Source: CAYGAM01 sp964347915
GTDB taxonomy: Archaea > Thermoproteota > Nitrososphaeria > Nitrososphaerales > Nitrosopumilaceae
Length of the DNA stretch: 11,213 nt
Direction of reading: 5' to 3'
Assembly: GCA_964347915.1 (NCBI GenBank)
Contig: CAYGAM010000071.1
Coordinates: 1-11,213 of the forward strand
Both the position numbers and the translations under genes were made by a program. Below are positions 6,161 through 11,213 of this stretch, one piece after another; positions within the stretch are counted from its first letter, which is position 1, and each line of letters opens with the position of its first letter. Under the pieces are notes generated by a model. The model saw only the letters and a list, made by a program, of their open reading frames with translations. It was not told the DNA's origin and did no database searches.

Positions 6161-6168
6161 TTATATAC
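6161..6168 (+). promoter_or_regulatory. TATA box of the second operon
   Basis: TTATATAC is centred about 25 bp before ATG 6190, the spacing expected for a leaderless transcript carrying the two following genes. Confidence 0.7.
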
Positions 6169-6189
6169 GCTCCGGACGATCCGCAAGTC

Positions 6190-6558
6190 ATGAGCGAAAT
6201 AGAATATCCCAAAAGCAGCGCCGGCGAGCTCCTGCATGACGCCAAGGCAACATGGCTGGGCTACCCCAAGGGCGCGCTGCGCCAGTATCGCAAAGGTACG
6301 CTCCACATTAGAGAATATGAAGATAAATTTCTGGTGCATGAAGACAGAGCGGATCCGCGCGAAGATCCGCTGGGGCATCTGATATATGATGCTCCAGAGG
6401 TGCTGGCAGGCATTGTGGGAGGCATGGCAGGAGCAGTCCTGGGCGGACTGGCAGGAGCATATCTGACCAGGGACAAAAAAGGCATAGTCGAATCCGGAGC
6501 GGCCGGCTCTGCCGCGCTAGGCTACCTTTTCTACCGCCTGGCCAAAAAGGCAGAGTAG
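6190..6558 (+). CDS. small membrane protein with glycine-zipper-like segment, function unknown
   Basis: A 122-residue protein that I cannot assign to a named family. Residues 1-70 are soluble and charged (KATWLGYPKGALRQYRKGTL, then EDRADPREDPLGHLIYDAPE). Residues ~72-92 form a Gly/Ala-rich membrane segment with small residues spaced as in glycine zippers (AGIVGGMAGAVLGGLAGAYL). A short charged turn (TRDKKG) and a second Gly/Ala-rich hydrophobic stretch (~101-117) follow. The whole looks like a helical hairpin in the membrane with both ends in the cytosol. It has its own TATA box, and its stop is 13 bp before the kinase gene, so the two are co-transcribed. A membrane partner or platform for the kinase is a reasonable guess. 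Confidence 0.8.
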   Translation: MSEIEYPKSSAGELLHDAKATWLGYPKGALRQYRKGTLHIREYEDKFLVHEDRADPREDPLGHLIYDAPEVLAGIVGGMAGAVLGGLAGAYLTRDKKGIVESGAAGSAALGYLFYRLAKKAE

Positions 6559-6571
6559 CGCACTGGCATGG

Positions 6572-8128
6572 GTGATTCCAATCTCCACACTTCGAACGAT
6601 TCAGATTCTCTTCAAGCTTTTGCCGCCGGTAATTGCGCTAAAGCGCGACAGGAAAAACTGGATTAAAACCGAAGGCCGGATAGACGAAAAACGGTACCGC
6701 AGGAATGCAAAAAAACTGCTTGACGCATTCCTCAAGCTGGGGCCTGTCTACATCAAGCTTGGACAGTGGCTTTCGTCCAGGGCGGACATACTTCCGCAGC
6801 CGTACATGGAAGAGCTTGCAAAGCTGCAGGACAGCGTGCCGGCGGCGCCGTTCTCGCAGGTGCGCCCCATTCTGGAAGAGGACCTGGGGCCGATTCCGCA
6901 GTCGTTTGACTCGATCGAGGAGGACGCCTTATCGGGTGCGTCCCTGGGCCAAGTCCACATTGCAAGCGTAAACGGACAAAAAGTGGCGGTAAAGATAAAG
7001 CGTCCTGGAATTGAGCATGCAGTGAGAAAGGATCTTCAAGTGCTGAAAAAAGTGCTGCCGCTTGCCCTAAGATTCGTTGATCCAAACCTGAGGTTCTCGG
7101 GCAGTTCGATGCTTGCGCAGTTCATTGAGACAATCCGCGAGGAGATGGACTATACGATTGAATCCGACAATCTGAAGAGAATAAAGGAAAACATGAAAAA
7201 GTACGGCAGCGTGGTGGTGCCTGGAATATACGACGAGCTCTCGTCCAAGAATGTGCTTACAATGGAGTACATACCGGGAATCAAGATTACCGACGTATCC
7301 GCGCTGGACGAAAAGGGAATAGACAGGCAGAGGCTGGTAATCGATGTTCACAAGGTCTTCTTTACAATGCTTTTGCGGCATGCCGTCTTTCACGCCGACC
7401 CGCATCCGGGCAACATCTCCGTTACCGACGACGGCCGGCTTGTTCTGTACGACTACGGCATGGTAGGAAGGCTTGATGACGAGACTAGAAAGCGGCTGAT
7501 CAGGCTGTACTTGGCTCTGCTTGAAAAGGATCCGTCAAGAACCATCAACGCGATGAGCGATCTTGGAATGCTGCAGCCGGGCTTTAATCGGCTGGTGATG
7601 GAGAGGGCGATAGAGCTCACCGTCCAGGCAATGCACGGGCGCAAGCCGGAAGAGATGGAGATCAAGGGGCTGATGGAGCTTGCAAACCGCACAATGAGCA
7701 GGTTCCCGTTTGTCCTGCCCAAGCACCTTGCGCTCTACATGAGAATGGCGTCCATAATTGAGGGAATCTACAAGACTCACCAGGTCAACTTCAAATTTGT
7801 GCGCGTGCTCAAGGAGATTTTGGAAAAGGAGGACTTGATCAAGGACGCATACGTTGAAGAGATCAAGTATTCGCTCAAGCGGTTTGCAAAGTCGATAGAC
7901 GATACGATATCCATTGCCCCCGAGCTTCGCAGAATAATAGACGAGAACCGCCTGCTGGAGTCGGGCTCCAGGCAGCGGCCGGGCGCGCTCATTGCAGGCA
8001 GCATCCTGTCTTCGGCTATGTTCCTGGGTTCTGTTGTCCTGTATTCAGAGGATGCCGTTCTGGGAATGGCGGGCATGGCGGGCGCGCTTGCAGTAATGGG
8101 AATATTCGCCGCATTCAGAAAGCGCTAG
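6572..8128 (+). CDS. UbiB/ABC1/ADCK-family atypical kinase-like protein
   Basis: A 518-residue member of the ABC1 (UbiB/COQ8) family. It shows the family's KxGQ motif (KLGQ, 62-65), a modified Ala-rich nucleotide loop (SGASLGQV, 121-128), the phosphate-contacting lysine in VAVKIKRP (K141), the EEMDYTIES region (~190-198), the catalytic loop HADPHPGNI (274-282) and the metal site as DYG (294-296; animal kinases have DFG). Two C-terminal hydrophobic helices (~471-490 and ~496-514) anchor it to the membrane. Relatives support isoprenoid-quinone or lipid metabolism through ATP binding/ATPase activity rather than ordinary protein phosphorylation. The archaeal substrate is unknown. The start is GTG 6572; a nearby ATG (6568) is out of frame. 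It lies 13 bp after the glycine-rich membrane protein gene, without its own TATA box. Confidence 0.94.
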   Translation: MIPISTLRTIQILFKLLPPVIALKRDRKNWIKTEGRIDEKRYRRNAKKLLDAFLKLGPVYIKLGQWLSSRADILPQPYMEELAKLQDSVPAAPFSQVRPILEEDLGPIPQSFDSIEEDALSGASLGQVHIASVNGQKVAVKIKRPGIEHAVRKDLQVLKKVLPLALRFVDPNLRFSGSSMLAQFIETIREEMDYTIESDNLKRIKENMKKYGSVVVPGIYDELSSKNVLTMEYIPGIKITDVSALDEKGIDRQRLVIDVHKVFFTMLLRHAVFHADPHPGNISVTDDGRLVLYDYGMVGRLDDETRKRLIRLYLALLEKDPSRTINAMSDLGMLQPGFNRLVMERAIELTVQAMHGRKPEEMEIKGLMELANRTMSRFPFVLPKHLALYMRMASIIEGIYKTHQVNFKFVRVLKEILEKEDLIKDAYVEEIKYSLKRFAKSIDDTISIAPELRRIIDENRLLESGSRQRPGALIAGSILSSAMFLGSVVLYSEDAVLGMAGMAGALAVMGIFAAFRKR

Positions 8129-8135
8129 GCCGCGC

Positions 8136-8558
8136 TCACTCTATCTTGATGTCCTGTCCTAGTTTTGGCGCTTCGATTGATACTGTCAGGACGCCGTCCT
8201 CGTACTTTGCCGTCTTTGCAGCATCATCGTCGCGGCCGGCATGCATCGGAAGCCTTATTATTTTTCTAATTTTCAGCGGACGATGGCTGTAAAAAGACTC
8301 GCCTGCCTCTGCCGGCTTTCTTGACGCGCTCAGATGCAGGACGCCGCGGCGGACGTAAAGGCGTATCTCATCTTTTGCAAATCCGGGAAGATCAACCTTT
8401 ACAGTCAGCATGCCGCCCTCAAGATACATGTCAACCGGAGGCAGCATCAGCTCGTAAAACTCTCTGGCGCTGGGCTTTGCTCCGCCAAGCACGCCTCTTG
8501 CCAGCATCTCAACTATTCCGCATGACGGCTTGTGCAAGCCATGCCTTCCGTGCATCAT
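8136..8558 (-). CDS. hsp20: Hsp20/alpha-crystallin small heat-shock protein
   Basis: A 140-residue small heat-shock protein. The alpha-crystallin domain covers about residues 40-131: PVDMYLEGGMLTVKVDLPGF, then DEIRLYVRRGVLHLSASR, then the hallmark GVLTVSIEAPK (122-132). The C-terminal QDIKIE carries the I-x-I motif that docks into neighbouring subunits during oligomer assembly. It is an ATP-independent cytosolic holdase that keeps unfolding proteins soluble. Two adjacent ATGs (8558 and 8555) both fit. The TATA box at 8579-8586 centres ~25 bp before the first, so the message is leaderless. It converges on the kinase gene with 7 bp between stops, so read-through would make antisense RNA. Confidence 0.93.
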   Translation of the reverse strand: MMHGRHGLHKPSCGIVEMLARGVLGGAKPSAREFYELMLPPVDMYLEGGMLTVKVDLPGFAKDEIRLYVRRGVLHLSASRKPAEAGESFYSHRPLKIRKIIRLPMHAGRDDDAAKTAKYEDGVLTVSIEAPKLGQDIKIE

Positions 8559-8578
8559 ATTGTATTATGCCAAATCAA

Positions 8579-8586
8579 GTATAAAC
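8579..8586 (-). promoter_or_regulatory. TATA box of the hsp20 gene
   Basis: The minus strand reads GTTTATAC, about 25 bp before ATG 8558. No heat-shock operator is recognisable. Confidence 0.65.
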
Positions 8587-8839
8587 TTTGACTGCGCGCC
8601 CCCGTCCTGATCCGATTCTGGCTCATTGCAATGCCTGATTCTAAGGCATGCAGCCTGCTTTGCAGCGTTGGAATTGAAGGCAGAAGCCTGCAAAGGCCCG
8701 CGCGGCTGGAGCGGGTCCTGCACAAACATGCATCAGAGGCATCTGCGGGATGCTGGCAATGACGAGCCTTTGACGCGTAAAGGCCCATTCTGGCATAGGC
8801 AGGATCAAGCACTTGTCATCTGCGCAGGGACAAGGGGGC
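8587..8839. other. intergenic stretch without a recognisable gene
   Basis: GC-rich sequence between hsp20 and the methyltransferase remnant. I see no tRNA, no TATA-like box at a useful distance from the 8840 ATG, and no ORF with protein-like character. It holds two small hairpins: ATGCCT/AGGCAT (8631-8636 with 8644-8649) and GCCTTT/AAAGGC (8766-8771 with 8779-8784). It may be decayed coding sequence. Confidence 0.4.
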
Positions 8840-9238
8840 ATGGAGCAGGAAAAACTGGCATCCCGGCTGTGGGATGTAAAGTACAGAAAAGGCCGGTACG
8901 ACGGCGGGAGTCAGGTCGGATTTGTTGAGAAGATAATTTCAATGCTTCAGCTGCAGGGCGGCACGCACAGCACGCGTGGGCTGTATGTTGGCTGCGGCAG
9001 CGGAAGAAATTATGTTCCACTGGCAGACGCCGGCATGGACGGACTGCGGGAAACAGACCAGTCTGCTGCCACGATAAAAAAACTGTCCGAGAGGCGCCCG
9101 AATCTGGCGCCCAGGATAGAAGCAGCCGGTTTTGAGAATGTTCAACATATTCCTGCCGTCTCTGCTAAGCAAAACATGCTGAAGATCAAGCGGAAGCAAA
9201 AGCCAAGCGCAATTGAAGCGCGCTCCAATCCTGCCTAA
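8840..9238 (+). pseudogene. class I SAM-dependent methyltransferase, internally deleted
   Basis: An open frame of 132 residues. The N-terminal part matches a small Rossmann-fold methyltransferase: WDVKYRKGRYDGG, then motif I LYVGCGSGRNYVPLADAGMD (48-67; SAM loop GCGSG), then a helix IKKLSERRPNLAPR (79-92). Position 95 onward (EAAGFENVQHIPAVSAKQ) reads like the last strand and tail of the same enzyme class. Motifs normally lying between, roughly 100 residues by family size, are absent. The post-I loop (GLRETDQSAA) also lacks the expected acidic GLDIS-like strand end. I infer an in-frame internal deletion plus local damage, leaving a gene unlikely to be active. No TATA box is found at the expected distance. 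A deliberately short homologue is less likely. Confidence 0.6.
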
Positions 9239-9913
9239 TCGCAAGCTAAAGATGGCGCTGGACAGACTTCACTCGGCACTATTAGCCAGAATTATGTTTG
9301 ATTTTGGATTTCAGGTAGTACAGCCGCTTCGCTCGATCGGCTTTGCGGAATTCCCCGCATTCGGAGTAGGCTGCTGCCAGAGCCAGCTCGTCTATTTTGA
9401 TTCTTTTGTTGCGTTTTTCTTCAATAATTCGTTGGACGCAGTCGGAACTGCTCATGATTACTCCTTTTAGATTAGTCGGGATTTCTTGGCGATAAGATGC
9501 CGCCTTTCTAGATTCATTTTCTCTTGACTCTTTGAACCGTTCAACAGCTTTTTTGATTTTATCCTTGTCACGGTAATCGAATGCCCACGTAGTGTACAAT
9601 TCCAACTCATAGTAAAATTGAGGATCAGAAGGGTCCATGGCATCTTTCATTCGCTTATAGACGATTTGTACCATTTGGTCATACTCGTCCAATGTGATCT
9701 ACTACCTCCACTTTGGCGAACTTTTTGTACTCGCTTAATTTTGCATTGTCTGGTTTGACCATTTCTTTTATGATGTATGTTGTGAGATTGCCGTCTAAGC
9801 AGAGTGTGAATATCCAGTATGGACAAAAACAAGGTAGCATTGAAACATCTCTCAAATTGTGCCTGATGACGAGCCAAAAATGGCCGCTGGTCAAATTTTG
9901 TTTGATACTGTTA
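9239..9913 (-). repeat. tandem duplication unit, left copy (approximate limits)
   Basis: This span is the left of two diverged copies of an ORF1-ORF2 cassette; the right copy runs from ~9861 to at least 10500. The conserved part includes ~40 bp beyond the ORF2 stop (9259-9306 resembles 9888-9938), the highly similar ORF2 3' half (9340-9470 versus 9960-10095), and the end of ORF1. Similarity of the ORF1 part stops near 9795. The limits given are approximate and were found by eye. Confidence 0.55.
9282..9674 (-). CDS. cassette ORF2, left copy, unknown function
   Basis: A 130-residue soluble, charged protein with no family I recognise. Its C-terminal half (SSSDCVQRIIEEK from residue 75, then IKIDEL, AYSEC and LKSKI) matches the right copy at about three quarters of positions. 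The N-terminal half shares only a scaffold (MV-x-VY-x-RM, W-x-x, DKD-x-KAVER). The reading frame extends to a TTG at 9692, but I prefer ATG 9674 because it aligns exactly with the only usable start of the right copy (10393). The preceding ORF1 frame ends at 9679, 4 bp before this ATG, so the two genes were translationally coupled. The helical, Lys/Glu-rich make-up would suit a small regulator or antitoxin, but that is a guess. Confidence 0.6.
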   Translation of the reverse strand: MVQIVYKRMKDAMDPSDPQFYYELELYTTWAFDYRDKDKIKKAVERFKESRENESRKAASYRQEIPTNLKGVIMSSSDCVQRIIEEKRNKRIKIDELALAAAYSECGEFRKADRAKRLYYLKSKIKHNSG

Positions 9914-9930
9914 GCCAAAATTATTTTCAA
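9679..9930 (-). pseudogene. cassette ORF1, left copy, truncated
   Basis: Only the C-terminal part is cassette-like: NLTTYI, then KLSEYKKFAKVEVV, up to the stop at 9679. It aligns with NLTIYI, RIKEYSKIGKVVIL in the right copy. The upstream residues of the open frame (from ATG 9930) lie antisense over the 3' flank and end of the right ORF2 and show no protein-like match. I read it as a fragment cut off by the duplication junction near 9795. Function unknown. Confidence 0.45.
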
Positions 9931-10393
9931 TTTTGGATTTCAGATGATCCAGACGCGCCTCTAGAGCAGCTTTGCGAGATTCGTTGCATTCAGAGTAGGC
10001 AACTGCCAGAACCAGCTCGTCTATTTTGATTCCTTTATTGCATTTTTCTTCAATAATTCGTTGGACGCAGTCGGAACTGCTCAAGATTCGTTCCTTTAGA
10101 TGAGGTGGAACTTCTTGGAGATGATGCGCGTCCTCGGATTTGGCAGATGATTTTTGTGCGTCCTCGGAATTTCTGGTAGCGCGAATTTTATCTCTAAACA
10201 TGGACATCTTTCTATCAAACTCTGTGGGTTCTGACTGGGCTTTTAATCTCTCAACGGCTTTGCCGAGTTCATCCTTGTCATGATATGGTCCATATGTCCA
10301 TTGGACATATTGCTCTAGTAAGCCATAGAAATCAAAATTTTTCTTAGTCAGCGCAGATCTTTCAATCATACGATCATACACTACTTTCACCAT
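9911..10393 (-). CDS. cassette ORF2, right copy, unknown function
   Basis: A 160-residue paralogue of the protein encoded at 9282-9674. Residues 1-55 are a helical N-terminal part (VYDRMIERS, LLEQYVQWTYG, DKDELGKAVERLKAQ). A linker at ~70-95 contains an in-frame 10-residue duplication (NSEDA... and KSEDA...). The conserved C-terminal half (105-160) includes SSSDCVQRIIEEK, IKIDELVLAVAYSEC and LKSKI. ATG 10393 is the first usable start: the frame is open back to a TGA, but no ATG, GTG or TTG occurs in between. The ORF1 frame ends 10 bp upstream. The last codons overlap a perfect 8-bp inverted repeat (9915-9936). AT-richer than the core genes, consistent with accessory DNA. No known family recognised. 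Confidence 0.62.
   Translation of the reverse strand: MVKVVYDRMIERSALTKKNFDFYGLLEQYVQWTYGPYHDKDELGKAVERLKAQSEPTEFDRKMSMFRDKIRATRNSEDAQKSSAKSEDAHHLQEVPPHLKERILSSSDCVQRIIEEKCNKGIKIDELVLAVAYSECNESRKAALEARLDHLKSKIENNFG
9915..9936. repeat. inverted repeat at the 3' end of right ORF2
   Basis: CCAAAATT (9915-9922) and AATTTTGG (9929-9936) are exact inverted copies around a 6-nt loop, just inside the stop codon. The left copy carries an imperfect version at 9287-9308. It may stabilise or end the ORF2 message. Confidence 0.5.
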
Positions 10394-10403
10394 TAAATCA
10401 TAA

Positions 10404-10751
10404 TCATAGCCTGTTATGTAATATCACCACCTTTCCTATCTTGGAGTACTCTTTTATTCTTTCGTCGCTTAGTCTATACACAGATGGAATGTAGATTGTG
10501 AGATTGTCGGGAGATACGTCTATGCTCTGTTGTCGCATTGGTATGCCGAGATTCATTGCCATGTAATTTACAATGCGCAGAATTGTGTCTTTGTGATATA
10601 TACCCAGACGCTTTTTCAGGTCTATTTCTTTCGTGTTAAATTCTATTATGATGCCTTCATCTCCATTACCACGAGCATAAGATGTTGCTATGTCTTTCTC
10701 AACTGAAAAATATACTGCATTGTTCCTTGTACTGCCAATCTTGTCACTATA
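10404..10751 (-). pseudogene. cassette ORF1, right copy, lacking its start
   Basis: A 115-residue open frame bounded upstream by TAG (10752-10754) with no ATG, GTG or TTG in its first 63 codons. The first possible start is ATG 10562, which would leave only 52 residues. The upstream part nevertheless looks like real protein: RNNAVYFSVEKDIATSYARG, then GIIIEFNTKEIDLKKRLGIY, later NLTIYIPSVYRLSDERIKEY. The AVYFS...A..YA...GIIIEF pattern weakly recalls ADP-ribosyltransferase-like toxin folds, but this is a resemblance only. I infer a 5'-truncated or frameshifted gene. The C-terminal part is duplicated in the left cassette copy. It ends 10 bp before ORF2, so the original arrangement was a two-gene operon. 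Confidence 0.5.
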
Positions 10752-11213
10752 CTACCGATTAGAAACAATGTCGCATCAAAGCAAGAATATACGCACCGAT
10801 CGCCGCTTTTTGGCGACAATACTTGTAAGCGCCAGTATGTCTACACTGGCTCTCACAAACAATGTCGCGTCCACAATAATTAATTACAAAAATTGCCGTC
10901 TATGTTATGCATAAAGTCAAAAATATTCATGCGCCGCAAAAATACAGCATTAATGCTCACAATGCAGGTGATTAAATCTGTTTTGTTTTAGATGCTTCGT
11001 TCCAAATAATAATAAATGTCAAGATTGAATCTGCGATGCTTGAAATATTTCAGTAGATGAAAATGTACTAATTTCGGGACTGTTAGCTTTGAAGCGTGAT
11101 ATTACCACATGTCCAAAAAATCTATAAGTGGCAGTATTCCTGCTTGTCTTAATGAGGACCAAAAAAGGCTTGCAGGACCACGATATGTATCCCGGCAGCC
11201 GCGCATTTGAGTT
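10752..11213. other. AT-rich tail with palindromes and repeats, no convincing gene
   Basis: No protein-like ORF of useful length covers this stretch. It contains a 12-bp direct repeat AAACAATGTCGC (10763-10774 and 10857-10868), small hairpins TCGCC/GGCGA (10800-10816) and GCCAGT/ACTGGC (10831-10850), and two perfect 12-bp palindromes, AGCATTAATGCT (10946-10957) and TGAAATATTTCA (11041-11052). A 33-codon frame (ATG 11109 to TGA 11210) is too short to support. Confidence 0.5.
10768..10914 (+). CDS. possible 48-residue ORF with signal-peptide-like N-terminus
   Basis: The frame from ATG 10768 begins with a basic stretch (SKNIRTDRRFL), then a hydrophobic stretch ending in small residues (LATILVSASMSTLALTNNVAS), like an export signal, and stops soon after. 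No TATA box is well placed. It may be the 5' remnant of a secreted-protein gene or a chance frame. Confidence 0.18.
   Translation: MSHQSKNIRTDRRFLATILVSASMSTLALTNNVASTIINYKNCRLCYA

Noticed and set aside
5919..6161. Minus-strand frame with a hydrophobic segment and basic tail in the inter-operon gap
   Set aside because: It looks membrane-protein-like, but no TATA box fits either ATG (6161 or 6113), and it runs through the second operon's promoter and the end of the surface protein gene.
8559..8839. Possible tRNA or other stable RNA
   Set aside because: No T-arm-like GTTCRA motif with a matching acceptor stem was found on either strand.
11109..11210. 33-codon plus-strand frame at the right edge
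   Set aside because: Too short, no family resemblance and no clear TATA box at the expected distance.

Overview
The window looks like a piece of an archaeal chromosome, most likely a thaumarchaeote (Nitrososphaerota) of the Cenarchaeum/Nitrosopumilus kind; the genus cannot be fixed from sequence alone. Six genes or gene pairs have a TATA-like box about 24-29 bp before the start codon, as expected for archaeal leaderless transcripts, and classical Shine-Dalgarno sites are missing. The two-HTH Lrp-type regulator, the FtsX/LolD-type ABC pair with a COG1361-like surface protein and the archaeal-type small heat-shock protein fit the same lineage.

Layout. 1-960: AT-richer edge with a pair of 39-bp hairpin repeats immediately beside the stop codon of a DUF3800-type gene (minus strand). 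1096-1623: ADP-ribose-pyrophosphatase-like Nudix hydrolase (minus). 1683-1850: short direct repeats. 1825-2703: Lrp/AsnC-type regulator (minus), divergent from a three-gene operon (2798-5950, plus) whose genes overlap by 8 and 4 nt: FtsX-type permease, ABC ATPase, and a signal-peptide/C-terminal-anchor protein with beta-sandwich character. 6190-8128: a second plus-strand operon with a glycine-rich membrane protein and a UbiB/ABC1 kinase-like protein. 8136-8558: Hsp20 (minus), convergent with the kinase gene and only 7 bp away.

8559 to the right end looks like a decaying accessory region. A methyltransferase gene appears to have lost its middle while keeping its N- and C-terminal ends. It is followed by two diverged tandem copies of a two-gene cassette (minus strand): an upstream reading frame that is truncated in both copies (ORF1), and an intact small protein whose last ~55 residues are strongly conserved between the copies (ORF2). 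I do not recognise the cassette. The last ~450 bp are AT-rich, with palindromes, short repeats and at most tiny open frames.

The core genes fit ordinary envelope and stress functions: envelope transport or remodelling, a membrane kinase, a chaperone, and nucleotide-sugar clean-up. The least explained elements are the hairpin repeat pair with its own TATA-like sequence at the left edge and the duplicated ORF1/ORF2 cassette at the right.
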